DNA of 64,000 nucleotides. It comes from Acidobacteriota bacterium (GTDB lineage Bacteria; Acidobacteriota; Vicinamibacteria; Vicinamibacterales; JAKQTR01). The stretch spans positions 1 to 64,000 of the forward strand of contig JAPKZO010000019.1 in assembly GCA_026393755.1 (NCBI GenBank), read 5' to 3'. Shown here in pieces: positions 26,171 through 36,755 of the stretch. The notes under the pieces are model-generated. The model was not told the origin of the DNA. It saw only the letters and a program-made list of their open reading frames with translations, and did not search any database. Both the position numbers and the translations under genes were made by a program. Each line of letters opens with the position of its first letter. Position 1 is the stretch's first letter.

Positions 26171-27193
26171 ATGTCGAAGGGCGACTGGTTCAGCCGGGTC
26201 CGCGGGCCGTGGCTGGCCGTCGCCCTTTTGCTTGCGGTGCTGATCGGCGGGACGATAGGCTACGCGGTTCTCGAAGGCTGGTCCCTGTGGGACGGGTTCT
26301 ACATGACCGCGACGACCATCACGACGGTCGGGTTCGGGGAAGTGCATCCGCTTACGCGGGCGGGCCAGGTCTTTACGGTCTGCGTGATCGTCGCTGGCGT
26401 CGGGACGGCGTTCTACGCGTTCGCGCTGCTGGCGTCACTCGTGGTCGAGGGAGGGCTGCACCAGCGCCTTGAGCGCCGGCGGCGGCAGCGTATGCTCGAA
26501 CAACTGCGCGATCACTTCATTGTGTGCGGGTACGGCCGGATCGGCAGCACCATCGCCGAGGAATTCCGCCGGCAGCACGTGCCCTTCGTGGTCATCGAAC
26601 GCGATCCGGAACGCGTGCACGAGGTCATCGAACAGCACGGTCTCGCGGTGCTGGCCGACGCGAGCAGCGATGACGTGCTGAGGCGCGTGGGCATCGACAG
26701 GGCACGGGGATTGATCGCCGCGGTCGGGACCGACGCCGAGAACGTGTACGCCGTGATGGCCGCCCGCGACATCCGGCCGGATCTGTACATCATCGGCCGG
26801 GCCGAGACCGAGGACGCTGAGCGTAAGCTTCTGCGCGCGGGCGCCAACCGAGTCGTGTCGCCGTACCGGATCGGCGCGCGGGAACTCGCGCAGACGGCGC
26901 TCCGCCCTGCCGTTGTCGACTTCTTCGAACTCGCGACTCGATCCGGCAACCTCGAACTCGCCATCGAACAGGTCACCATCGCCGACGACAGCGGGCTGGT
27001 CGGCAAGACGATTATGGAGGCCAATGTGCGTCAGCGGTTCGGCCTCATCGTGGTGGGGATCCAGCGCCGGGCCGGACGAATGGAGTTCAACCCTCCGGCG
27101 GACGCGGTGATGCAGGCTGGAGACCAGCTGGTCGTGCTCGGCCGCACCGACGGACTTCGCGAACTCGAAGCGGTCGCGGCGCAGGCCGCTTGA
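26171..27193 (+). CDS. Potassium channel protein with TrkA-N (RCK) domain
   Basis: The 340-residue protein has two transmembrane helices flanking a pore loop with the K+ selectivity filter TTVGFGE (about residues 54-60). A cytoplasmic RCK domain follows (FIVCGYGRIGSTIAEEFRRQ, a Rossmann motif; VLADASSDDVLRRVGIDRAR) and a TrkA-C domain (DSGLVGKTIMEANVRQRFGL, VMQAGDQLVVLG). It resembles MthK/GsuK-type ligand-gated channels controlling K+ flux at the inner membrane. It lies between an amino-acid permease and folD; no functional link is obvious beyond co-orientation. Confidence 0.92.
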   Translation: MSKGDWFSRVRGPWLAVALLLAVLIGGTIGYAVLEGWSLWDGFYMTATTITTVGFGEVHPLTRAGQVFTVCVIVAGVGTAFYAFALLASLVVEGGLHQRLERRRRQRMLEQLRDHFIVCGYGRIGSTIAEEFRRQHVPFVVIERDPERVHEVIEQHGLAVLADASSDDVLRRVGIDRARGLIAAVGTDAENVYAVMAARDIRPDLYIIGRAETEDAERKLLRAGANRVVSPYRIGARELAQTALRPAVVDFFELATRSGNLELAIEQVTIADDSGLVGKTIMEANVRQRFGLIVVGIQRRAGRMEFNPPADAVMQAGDQLVVLGRTDGLRELEAVAAQAA

Positions 27194-27217
27194 TTGATCC
27201 GGGGAGGAACGTCCACG

Positions 27218-28147
27218 ATGGCCGCGCGCATCCTCGATGGGACCTCGGTCGCTGCCTCGATTCGGGACGAGCTCAGGCCCCGGATCGCGGCCATCACGGC
27301 CGCGATGGGTCGGCCGCCAGGCTTGGGCATCGTGCTGGCTGGCCACGATCCGGCTTCCGAGATCTACGTGCGGAACAAGGTGAAAAAGGCCGAGGAGATC
27401 GGCCTTCATGCCGAACTGATCCGCGTCGAAGCCGACAGCCCGGTGCAGGACGTCCTCGATGTGGTCGTTCGTCTCAACGGCCGGAACGACATCGACGGGG
27501 TCCTGGTCCAGTCGCCGCTCCCGGAGGGCATGGGCGAGGATGCTGAGATCCGCGTCGTTGACGCGATCGATCCGGCGAAGGACGTGGACGGATTTACCAC
27601 CGTCAATGTCGGGCGGCTCGTGCAGAACCGCGGCGGCCTCGCTGCCTGCACCCCCACCGGCGTCATCGAGATCCTCGAACGCTACGGCGTGCCCATCAAG
27701 GGCGCGCACGCAGTCGTCATCGGCCGCAGCGACATCGTGGGAAAGCCGATGGCCCTGATGCTGCTGCACCGCCACGCGACCGTCACGATCTGTCACTCGC
27801 GGACGCGCGACCTGCCGGGAATCGCGCGAACGGCCGACATTCTCGTCGCGGCGATTGGCAAGCCGGCGTTTGTGACGCGCGATTTCATCAAGCCTGGCGC
27901 CGTCGTCGTCGATGTCGGTACGACGCAGGTGACCGACCCCGCGCTGGTCGAGGCGCTGTTTGCGCCGGAATCGCCGAGGCGTGCGGCATTCACGAGAAAC
28001 GGATCGCTTGTTGTCGGCGATGTGCATCCTGCCGTCGCTGAGGTGGCCGGCGCGTTGACACCCGTGCCGGGCGGCGTCGGGCCGCTGACGATCGCCCTGC
28101 TCCTCGCCAACACCGTGCGGGCCGCCGAGGCTCGCTCAGTCAGGTAG
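27218..28147 (+). CDS. folD: Bifunctional methylenetetrahydrofolate dehydrogenase/cyclohydrolase
   Basis: FolD interconverts 5,10-methylene-THF and 10-formyl-THF for purine and formyl-Met synthesis. The 309-residue protein shows PGLGIVLAGHDPASEIYVRN, DIDGVLVQSPLPEGM, DAIDPAKDVDGFTTVNVGRL, CTPTGVIEILERYGVPIKGA, VVIGRSDIVGKPMALMLLHR and the C-terminal VPGGVGPLTIALLLANTV. The Tyr and Lys of the folate site (YVRNKVKKAEEIG) are present. ATG 27218 has GGGGAGGA upstream. coaE follows after six bases. Confidence 0.96.
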   Translation: MAARILDGTSVAASIRDELRPRIAAITAAMGRPPGLGIVLAGHDPASEIYVRNKVKKAEEIGLHAELIRVEADSPVQDVLDVVVRLNGRNDIDGVLVQSPLPEGMGEDAEIRVVDAIDPAKDVDGFTTVNVGRLVQNRGGLAACTPTGVIEILERYGVPIKGAHAVVIGRSDIVGKPMALMLLHRHATVTICHSRTRDLPGIARTADILVAAIGKPAFVTRDFIKPGAVVVDVGTTQVTDPALVEALFAPESPRRAAFTRNGSLVVGDVHPAVAEVAGALTPVPGGVGPLTIALLLANTVRAAEARSVR

Positions 28148-28153
28148 CGCTCG

Positions 28154-28759
28154 ATGCTGCGCGTCGCGATGACCGGCGGAATCGGCACGGGCAAGAGCGC
28201 GGTGCTCGTCACCCTGGCCGAACTCAGAGTGCCGGTGCTCGATGCCGATCCGGTCGCACATTCGGTGATGGCCAGGGGCACGGCAGGCGCGGCCGCCGTC
28301 CGAATGCGGTTCGGCGAGCGGGTGCTGCTTCCCGACGGCAACATCGACCGCCGCGAGCTCGGTCGGATCGTGTTTGGCGACGATCAGGCGAGGCGGGATC
28401 TCGAAGCCATCATCCACCCGGACGTCTACCGGACCATTCAGGCGTGGATGGCCGCACAGGCGGGGCGAGGCAGCGTGATGGCGGTGGCGGAGATCCAGCT
28501 GTTGTTCGAGAGTGGCAAAGCCGCCGACTTCGACAGGATTCTCGTTGTGGCCTGCGCGCCGGAGGCCCAGATCCGGCGGGTGATGCGGAGGTCGAAGCTG
28601 CCCGAGTCGGAGGTGCGGCAGCGCGTGGCCGCGCAGATCCCGCTCGACGAGAAAATCCAGCGCGCCAGCTATGTCATCTGGACCGATGGCACGCTCGACG
28701 ATACACGCAACCGGACCACGGAGGTCTGGCGCGCGCTCATGCGGGATGCGGGGGCTTGA
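28154..28759 (+). CDS. coaE: Dephospho-CoA kinase
   Basis: CoaE performs the last step of CoA synthesis. The 201-residue protein has a P-loop in MTGGIGTGKSAVLVTLAELR, VLDADPVAHSVM, GRIVFGDDQARRDLEAIIHP and VAEIQLLFESGKAADFDRIL, all typical of CoaE, followed by the LID region RRSKLPESEVRQRVAAQIPL. The last 23 bases overlap the 3' end of lapB on the opposite strand, so the two genes converge and share their ends. Confidence 0.94.
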   Translation: MLRVAMTGGIGTGKSAVLVTLAELRVPVLDADPVAHSVMARGTAGAAAVRMRFGERVLLPDGNIDRRELGRIVFGDDQARRDLEAIIHPDVYRTIQAWMAAQAGRGSVMAVAEIQLLFESGKAADFDRILVVACAPEAQIRRVMRRSKLPESEVRQRVAAQIPLDEKIQRASYVIWTDGTLDDTRNRTTEVWRALMRDAGA

Positions 28760-29960
28760 CTTCCTGCGCCGGTGCGATCCGATCCTCGACAAACGAATCC
28801 CACTCGTGACAATGCGGGCACTGCCAGAGCAGTTCGGTGCTCCGGTAGTGGCATCGCTGGCAGACGTGCGGATCCAGATAGAAGACGGACTGCCGCGTGA
28901 GCTCGATGTAGCGGGTGACCAGCGACGCATCGAGCCCCAGGGCGACCAGGGTGTGCCAGATGTCCTGATGGACCTTGATGGCGTGGGGGCTGTGTGACAG
29001 CGCTTCGAACAGCAGCTCCAGAGCCTCGTGGCCAGAACCGCGTCGAAGCAGGTGTCGAGCCAGCGCCGTGTGCGCACGCCAGTCCTGCGGATTGGCCGCG
29101 ATCAGCCGCTGGCAGAGCGCCTGGAACCGCGGCGAGTCGGGCTGCGTCAACAGCAGCGACTCGAGACGTTCGAACGCCAGGTACGCGCGCTCCGGCGCCA
29201 CTTCCGCGACCCGATCCCAGGCGGCCTCGGCAGCGGCGAAGTTCCCATCCGAGAACCGCACGTCACCCAGGCTCAGGTGAGCCGGGATCACCCGCTCATC
29301 CAGGTTGATCGCCGACAGAAAGTGCTCAGCCGCCGCGGCGTAGTCGAGCTGCTTGAGTTTGTCGCGGCCCATCTCGTTCTCGAGAAACGCCAGGATCTGC
29401 TGGTGACGCGGCTGTTCGGATTCGTCAGTCACGGCGATGAGGCGCTGGCGCACGTCGCGCGCGTCGTGCCACTGGTGCTGCTCTTCGTGCAGCTTCTCGA
29501 GGTTCACCAGCGCGTACGGATTCTGCGGATCCAGCCGAAGCACCTCGTGGAACGCCTCGAGGGCGCGATCGACGAAGCCGCCCCGTTTATAGTCCAGGCC
29601 GAGACAGAGCAGGATGTACGCGTGCTCGAGATGTGTGAGCTTGGGCCGCTGCAGCAAGGCCTGGTGGATCGTGATCGCCCTGCCCACCTGCCCTTTCTCG
29701 CGATGCAGGTTGCCCAGGATCATCTCGATCTCGAGCGCATCCGGCTGCAGGCGGGCCGCCCGGCTCAATTCGTCGATCGCGCGGTCGATCTGGTTGGCGA
29801 CCAGGAAATTGAGCCCGAGAATGTAGTGGGGCGACTCGCGCGCTTTCCGCCGATCGATCCAGCGGCCCTCACGCAGCTTGTAGCGCTCCCAGGCCTTGCC
29901 GGCCGCAAGACCGATGAGCAAAGCGACGAGCGCCGCAAGGAACGTTGTGTAGGATTCCAT
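28737..29960 (-). CDS. lapB: Lipopolysaccharide assembly protein LapB (YciM)
   Basis: LapB controls LPS synthesis by presenting LpxC to FtsH. The 407-residue protein has one N-terminal membrane helix (FLAALVALLIGLAAGKAWER) followed by YILGLNFLVANQIDRAIDEL and a series of TPRs (ALEIEMILGNLHREKGQVGR, AYILLCLGLDYKRGGFVDRA, PYALVNLEKLHEEQHQWHDA). The C-terminus has the rubredoxin-type metal site CQRCHYRSTELLWQCPHC, the signature that separates LapB from ordinary TPR proteins. Its ATG overlaps the kdsD stop (TGATG). Placement behind KDO genes fits a role in LPS balance. Confidence 0.92.
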   Translation of the reverse strand: MESYTTFLAALVALLIGLAAGKAWERYKLREGRWIDRRKARESPHYILGLNFLVANQIDRAIDELSRAARLQPDALEIEMILGNLHREKGQVGRAITIHQALLQRPKLTHLEHAYILLCLGLDYKRGGFVDRALEAFHEVLRLDPQNPYALVNLEKLHEEQHQWHDARDVRQRLIAVTDESEQPRHQQILAFLENEMGRDKLKQLDYAAAAEHFLSAINLDERVIPAHLSLGDVRFSDGNFAAAEAAWDRVAEVAPERAYLAFERLESLLLTQPDSPRFQALCQRLIAANPQDWRAHTALARHLLRRGSGHEALELLFEALSHSPHAIKVHQDIWHTLVALGLDASLVTRYIELTRQSVFYLDPHVCQRCHYRSTELLWQCPHCHEWDSFVEDRIAPAQEVKPPHPA

Positions 29961-30919
29961 CAGAACATCTGCGTGCGCCAGAGGTCGTGCAGGTGCAGCA
30001 CGCCCTCCACTCTGCCATCCGCGTCGACGACCACGAGTGAGGTGATCTTGCTCCGTTCCATCATGGCGAGCGCCTCCACGGCCAGAAGCGACCGCTCGAT
30101 GGCCACAGGCGCCGCCGTCATCACGTCCGCCGCCCGCCGCTGGAGCAGGCCGCCATCAATCAGGTGACGCCGGATGTCGCCGTCAGTGATGATGCCGGCC
30201 AGGCGTCCATCCGCGCTGGTGACGCAGGTCATGCCAAGCCGCTTGCCCGAGATTTCGGCCAGCACAACCGACATCGGCGCGTCCAGCGGCACCACCGGCG
30301 TCTGCGCCCCCGTGTGCATCAGCGCCTCGGCCCGCATCAGCCGCTTGCCAAGCCCGCCGCCCGGATGGAGGTACTGGAAATCCTCCTGCCGGAACCCTTT
30401 GGCCACCAGCAACACCATCGCGAGCGCGTCGCCCATCGCGAGCGCCGCCGTCGTGCTGGCCGTCGGCGCGAGATTGAGCGGGCAGGCCTCCCCGCTCACT
30501 CCGCAGTCGAGCACGATATCCGAGGCGCGCCCGAGCGTCGACACGGGCGACCCGGTCATCGCCACGAGTTTGGCGCCAATCCGGCGGATGGTCTCGAGCA
30601 GCCGCAGCAGCTCGGCCGTTTCTCCTGTGTGCGACAGCGCCACGATGACGTCCTGGCTCTGAACCACGCCCAGGTCGCCATGCACGGCCTCTGCCGGATG
30701 GAGAAAGAACGCTGGCGTGCCCGTGCTCGTGAAGGTGGCCGCGATCTTCCGCGCGATGATGCCCGACTTGCCCATGCCCGTGAGGATGACTCGGCCCTGG
30801 CACTGGTAAAGCAGGGACACGGCCTGCGAGAATCGGTCGTCAACCCGGTCGACCAGGCCGAGCACCGCCGAGGCTTCGATGGTGAGGACCTTGCGCGCCA
30901 GATCCAGGTCAATCGTCAC
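29960..30919 (-). CDS. kdsD: D-arabinose-5-phosphate isomerase (KdsD/KpsF family)
   Basis: The enzyme turns ribulose-5-phosphate into arabinose-5-phosphate, the first KDO precursor. The SIS domain contains VILTGMGKSGIIARKIAATF, TGTPAFFLHPAEAVHGDLGV and DVIVALSHTGETAELLRLLE. Two C-terminal CBS domains follow (MHTGAQTPVVPLDAPMSVVL, AGIITDGDIRRHLIDGGLLQ). GTG 30919 overlaps the kdsA stop as GTGA and is preferred (319 residues); an ATG at 30937 is in frame and adds six residues. It is the fourth gene of the kdsB-pyrG-kdsA-kdsD-lapB operon. Confidence 0.95.
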   Translation of the reverse strand: MTIDLDLARKVLTIEASAVLGLVDRVDDRFSQAVSLLYQCQGRVILTGMGKSGIIARKIAATFTSTGTPAFFLHPAEAVHGDLGVVQSQDVIVALSHTGETAELLRLLETIRRIGAKLVAMTGSPVSTLGRASDIVLDCGVSGEACPLNLAPTASTTAALAMGDALAMVLLVAKGFRQEDFQYLHPGGGLGKRLMRAEALMHTGAQTPVVPLDAPMSVVLAEISGKRLGMTCVTSADGRLAGIITDGDIRRHLIDGGLLQRRAADVMTAAPVAIERSLLAVEALAMMERSKITSLVVVDADGRVEGVLHLHDLWRTQMF

Positions 30920-31752
30920 GGCCGGCTCCCATCCCACCCGCGGCGCAGCGTGTCGATACCGACCAGCAGGCGGAGTAGCGGTTCCAGCGCGTCAAGCGCC
31001 AGCGCATTCTGCGCGTCGCTCTTCGCAGCGGCCGGATGCTCGTGGATCTCGAGAAATACGCCGTCGATGCCCGCGGCCACGCCGGCCGGCGCCAACGTGT
31101 CGATATATTGCGCCTGCCCGGCGGTCACGCCGTCGCCGCCGCCCGGCAGTTGCAGGCTGTGCGTGACATCGAACACGACCGGGAACCCGAAGCCCCTGAG
31201 GATCGGAAACGATCGCATGTCCACCACCAGATTGTTGTAGCCGAACGACGCGCCGCGTTCGGTCACGACGATCTGACGATTGCCCGTCGACGTAATCTTC
31301 TCGATGGCATGCCGCACGTCGTGCGGCGAGAGGAACTGGCCCTTCTTGATGTTGACCGCCTTTCCCGTGCGGGCCGCCGCCAGCAGCAGATCGGTCTGCC
31401 GGCACAGGAAGGCGGGAATCTGCAGCACGTCTGCCACCTCCGCCGCCCGCGCCGCCTGCCACGGCTCATGGATGTCGGTCAGCACGGGCACGCCGATCGC
31501 GGTCTTGACTGCGGCGAGGACGCGCAGGCCGTCGTCGAGCCCGGGGCCTCGAAACGAGCGCAGCGACGTTCGGTTGGCCTTGTCGAACGACGCCTTGAAA
31601 ATGTACGGGACGCCGCAGCGGCTGGCGATCGCCGCGATGGCCGAGCCCAGACTGACGGCGTGCGCCTCGCTCTCGATCACGCACGGGCCGCCGACCAGAA
31701 CCAGCGGACCCCCGCCGCCGATCGTCACGGAACCAAGGTTTACCGGTGTCAC
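30916..31752 (-). CDS. kdsA: 3-deoxy-8-phosphooctulonate synthase
   Basis: KdsA condenses arabinose-5-phosphate with phosphoenolpyruvate to KDO-8-phosphate. The 278-residue TIM-barrel protein shows LVLVGGPCVIESEAHAVSLG, YIFKASFDKANRTSLRSFRG, VLTDIHEPWQAARAAEVADV, LQIPAFLCRQTDLLLAAART, NIKKGQFLSPHD and VFDVTHSLQLPGGGDG. The Cys in GGPCVIES corresponds to the metal-ligand Cys of metal-dependent KdsA forms. GTG 31752 is chosen because TATAAT lies only seven bases upstream; an ATG at 31782 would place that box inside the gene. The stop overlaps the kdsD start. Confidence 0.95.
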   Translation of the reverse strand: MTPVNLGSVTIGGGGPLVLVGGPCVIESEAHAVSLGSAIAAIASRCGVPYIFKASFDKANRTSLRSFRGPGLDDGLRVLAAVKTAIGVPVLTDIHEPWQAARAAEVADVLQIPAFLCRQTDLLLAAARTGKAVNIKKGQFLSPHDVRHAIEKITSTGNRQIVVTERGASFGYNNLVVDMRSFPILRGFGFPVVFDVTHSLQLPGGGDGVTAGQAQYIDTLAPAGVAAGIDGVFLEIHEHPAAAKSDAQNALALDALEPLLRLLVGIDTLRRGWDGSRP

Positions 31753-31759
31753 GATGGAT

Positions 31760-31765
31760 ATTATA
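31760..31765 (-). promoter_or_regulatory. Candidate -10 box (TATAAT) directly before kdsA
   Basis: The minus strand reads CACTATAATATCCATC before GTG 31752, leaving seven bases between hexamer and start. Transcription from here would give a leaderless message. Confidence 0.45.
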
Positions 31766-31777
31766 GTGCCCTCTTCC

Positions 31778-31904
31778 GTCATTCCGGCGAAAGCCGGAAT
31801 CCCCGACTTCGCTCGTTGGGCTTCGTCGAGGTCTCGCCATAGCGCTTCGCGCGGAGGCGGACAGCCGTGTACCTCTCTGGACCCTGGCTTGCGCCAGGGT
31901 GACG
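31778..31904. repeat. Two type 1 palindromes in the pyrG-kdsA gap
   Basis: ATTCCGGC-GAAA-GCCGGAAT lies at 31781-31800 and CCCTGGC-TTGC-GCCAGGG at 31882-31899, the latter framed by TGGA and TGACGAGTCC like the copy at 8297. They fill most of the 162-base gap between pyrG and kdsA on the minus strand and may separate the two transcription units. Confidence 0.7.
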
Positions 31905-31914
31905 AGTCCTTCCC

Positions 31915-34361
<2,447 letters not shown>

Positions 34362-34451
34362 GGCGAATCATAGCATGAGGAGCGCGCACGGTCGGCGGTT
34401 CGCCGCCCTGCCTGGCGCCGATTGACGTCGTGGATGCCGTGGGGCTTGCGA

Positions 34452-34457
34452 TATAAT
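34452..34457 (+). promoter_or_regulatory. Candidate -10 box (TATAAT) for mdh
   Basis: GCGATATAATCAC lies 65 bases upstream of ATG 34523. TTGACG at 34422-34427 is 24 bases away, too far for a normal -35, so only the -10 is offered. Confidence 0.4.
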
Positions 34458-34522
34458 CACTCGCTGTCGAGTTGTGTGGACATACACAGGCTTTGGCCCG
34501 CCCCCCGGGAAGGACTCGTACG

Positions 34523-35473
34523 ATGCTCAAGAAGATCGGACTCATCGGCGGCGGAAATATCGGCGGCGTGCTGGCTCAGGAACTGTTCCAGCGCAGGTTG
34601 GCGGCGACGGTGGCGCTCGTGGACGTCAAAGGTCCCGACGTTGCCAAGGGCAAGTGTCTCGATATCGCGGAAGGCACGCCCATGATCGACAGCGACGTGA
34701 AGTTCGTCGCGGGCAAGGAATATGACGTCCTGCAGGACGCCGACCTCATCGTCAATACGGCCGGTGTGCCGCGCTCCGTCCGGCCCGATGGAACCTACCC
34801 CAGCCGGGAAGAGCTGCTCGCCGTCAACCTGCAGATTACCGATGCGGTCGCCGAGGCCGTCAGGAAGTTCTGCCCGAACGCCATCGTCATCTCGATCGCC
34901 AATCCGCTCGATGCGATCGTGTTCAGGCTGAACCAGAAGCTGAACCCTCCCAAGCACAAGCTGATGGGCATGGCCGGGGCGCTGGATTCGGCGCGCTATC
35001 GCTACTTCGTGGCGCAGGCCGCGGGCGTGTCGGTCGAGAGCGTCGAGGCGCTGGTGCTCGGCGGCCACGGCGACGACATGGTGCCCATCCGGAGTTGCTG
35101 CCGCGTGGGCGGGATGCCGGTGGAGAAGTTCGTGGACGAGAAGACCCTGAGCGCGATCGAGGCCCGCACGCGCAAGGCGGGCGGCGAAATCGTCGGACTG
35201 ATTGGCGTCTCGGCGTTCTGGTCACCCGCAATCGCCGCCATGGAGATGGTGGAAGCGATTGTCTACGACAAGAAGAAAATTGTCGCCTCCTGCGTGCTGC
35301 TCGAGGGCGAGTACGGCGTCAAGGGCCTGTTTGTGGGCGTACCGGTCGTTCTGGGCAGAAACGGCGTCGAGAAGATCATCGAACTCGATTTGACCGAGGC
35401 CGAGAAAGCCGCGTTCGCGAAGTCGGTCGAGGCCGTCAAGAAGACCGCCAACGAGGTCCTGGCAGCGAAGTAG
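34523..35473 (+). CDS. mdh: Malate dehydrogenase (LDH-like type)
   Basis: The 316-residue enzyme oxidises malate to oxaloacetate with NAD. It starts KKIGLIGGGNIGGVLAQELF with the Rossmann GxGxxG, then VALVDVKGPDVAKGKCLDIA, LIVNTAGVPRS and VISIANPLDAIVFRLNQ. GMAGALDSARYRYFVAQAAG and the active-site VLGGHGDDMVPIRSC (His-Gly-Asp) follow. The ARY/R substrate loop (GVPRSVRPDG) and the acidic cofactor residue (VDVK) fit NAD-dependent MDH of the LDH-like group. ATG 34523 is preceded by GGGAAGGA. It belongs functionally with the sdh, suc and kor genes further right, but is not co-transcribed with them. Confidence 0.94.
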   Translation: MLKKIGLIGGGNIGGVLAQELFQRRLAATVALVDVKGPDVAKGKCLDIAEGTPMIDSDVKFVAGKEYDVLQDADLIVNTAGVPRSVRPDGTYPSREELLAVNLQITDAVAEAVRKFCPNAIVISIANPLDAIVFRLNQKLNPPKHKLMGMAGALDSARYRYFVAQAAGVSVESVEALVLGGHGDDMVPIRSCCRVGGMPVEKFVDEKTLSAIEARTRKAGGEIVGLIGVSAFWSPAIAAMEMVEAIVYDKKKIVASCVLLEGEYGVKGLFVGVPVVLGRNGVEKIIELDLTEAEKAAFAKSVEAVKKTANEVLAAK

Positions 35474-35504
35474 CACGGGCCTCTCGGAAACGCTCGCATA
35501 TCAT

Positions 35505-35539
35505 GACGCCCGGGCGAACCGTTCGGTTCCCCGGGCGTC
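35505..35539. terminator. Hairpin between convergent mdh and pirin genes
   Basis: GACGCCCGGG (35505-35514) pairs with CCCGGGCGTC (35530-35539) around a 15-base loop. It lies between the ends of two convergent genes and could serve both directions. No T-run is present. Confidence 0.55.
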
Positions 35540-35550
35540 GGCGTGTCGAG

Positions 35551-35575
35551 AATGATCACTCCCGGAGTGATTGTC
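35551..35575. repeat. Single copy of the ACTCCSGGAGT palindrome at the pirin 3' end
   Basis: TGATCACTCCCGGAGTGATT is a longer perfect palindrome around ACTCCCGGAGT. The pirin stop codon TGA (35556-35558 on the minus strand) lies inside it. The same unit forms the five-copy array at 36584-36720 on the other side of the pirin gene. Confidence 0.75.
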
Positions 35576-36491
35576 TTGCCGCCGCCTGCCCGTGCTTGAG
35601 AAACGTCCCGTTCTGGTACTCCTCGAATGCCGTCCGTAACTCGTCCTGCGTGTTCATTACGATCGGGCCGCGCCATGCCACCGGTTCCTGCAGCGGCGCG
35701 CCAGACACGAGCAGAAAGCGGACTCCCTGGTCTCCTGCCCGCACAGCCACCTCATCGCCGGAATCGAACAGCACGAGCGAACGGTTGTCGGCGAACTCGA
35801 TGCCGCCCGGCGCCTGCCGGCCAACTCGTTCGGTCGGAACTGGCTGCGGTTCTGACGCGTGCCCGAAGCGGCCAGATCCTTCGAAGACGTACGCGAAGGC
35901 ATGGCGCGTTGTTTCGACCGCCAGCCGGCGATCCAGTCCTGGGGGCACCCACACATCGAGATACTGCGGCTCGGCCGCCACGCGATCGACGGGCCCGCTC
36001 ACGCCCCGGAAGGTGCCGCACACCACTCTCACGCGCGTGCCATCGTCGTCGGTCACCTCAGGGATCTGATTCGCCCTGATGTCCTGATACCGCGGGGCGG
36101 TCATCTTCAGAGACGACGGGAGATTTGCCCAGAGCTGAAACCCGTGCATCCGGCCCTGCACGTCGCCGCGCGGCATCTCCTGATGAATGATGCCGCTGCC
36201 GGCCGTCATCCACTGGACGTCGCCGGGGCCGAGCGAACCTTTGTTGCCAAGGCTGTCGCCATGTTCAACCGCACCCGCGAGCACGTAGGTGATGGTCTCG
36301 ATGCCACGGTGGGGATGCCAGGGAAACCCCGCCAGGTAGTCGTCCGGATCGTCGCCTCGAAAGTCGTCGAACAGGAGGAAAGGGTCGTACGTCTCGGTGT
36401 CGCCAAACCCGAAGCCGCGCCGCAGACGCACGCCGGCTCCTTCAATCGTCGGCCTGGACTTCATGAGCCGCTTGATTGGTCGAATTGACAT
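35556..36491 (-). CDS. Pirin family protein (bicupin)
   Basis: The 311-residue protein starts SIRPIKRLMKSRPTIEGAGV and has the metal-binding cupin signature FPWHPHRGIETITYVLAGAV and GPGDVQWMTAGSGIIHQEMP, with His and Glu ligands in pirin positions. MHGFQLWANLP and a second cupin with RHAFAYVFEGSGRF and LVLFDSGDEVAVRAGDQGVR follow. Bacterial pirins include quercetin 2,3-dioxygenases (YhhW) and redox-sensing regulators; which applies here cannot be told. ATG 36491 has GGGAGCAG upstream. An array of near-palindromic units lies upstream of its start, and another copy supplies its stop codon. Confidence 0.9.
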   Translation of the reverse strand: MSIRPIKRLMKSRPTIEGAGVRLRRGFGFGDTETYDPFLLFDDFRGDDPDDYLAGFPWHPHRGIETITYVLAGAVEHGDSLGNKGSLGPGDVQWMTAGSGIIHQEMPRGDVQGRMHGFQLWANLPSSLKMTAPRYQDIRANQIPEVTDDDGTRVRVVCGTFRGVSGPVDRVAAEPQYLDVWVPPGLDRRLAVETTRHAFAYVFEGSGRFGHASEPQPVPTERVGRQAPGGIEFADNRSLVLFDSGDEVAVRAGDQGVRFLLVSGAPLQEPVAWRGPIVMNTQDELRTAFEEYQNGTFLKHGQAAARQSLRE

Positions 36492-36583
36492 GTCTGCTCC
36501 CGCAAATCCGGACCCACCCGCCCACCGCCACCCCCGCACTATTCGGACGCGATCCCCCGCCGATCGGATCCCTGGCAGAGAAC

Positions 36584-36720
36584 AATCACTCCCGGAGTAA
36601 TTAGGGACTGGGTAATCACTCCCGGAGTAATTACAAAACTGTAATCACTCCGGGAGTAATTAGCGACCGGCCAATCACTCCGGGAGTAATTACAAAACTG
36701 TAATCACTCCGGGAGTGGCC
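36584..36720. repeat. Array of five near-palindromic units, ~29.5-bp period
   Basis: Units begin with AATCACTCC at 36584, 36614, 36643, 36673 and 36702 (steps 30, 29, 30, 29) and read AATCACTCCSGGAGTAATTA; the last is degenerate at its right end. The centre base is C in units 1-2 and G in units 3-5. The spacers alternate between a GC-rich ten-mer (GGGACTGGGT, GCGACCGGCC) and CAAAACTGT. It fills the gap between the emrB end and the pirin start, upstream of pirin. It looks like a cooperative operator array. Confidence 0.85.
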
Positions 36721-36755
36721 ATCTCGCCGGCCCAGGGGCGGGCTCGGGCGGTCGG

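Noticed and set aside
26435-28027. 530-codon minus-strand frame opposite the K+ channel gene and folD
   Set aside because: Spans the junction of two certain plus-strand genes and shows no domain or ribosome-binding site.
34422-34457. Complete sigma70 promoter for mdh from TTGACG and TATAAT
   Set aside because: The 24-base spacing is too long; only the -10 hexamer was kept as a candidate.
36584-36720. Possible CRISPR array
   Set aside because: Spacers are only 9-10 bases and two of them are the same; no cas genes are near. The units are palindromic operator-like repeats.
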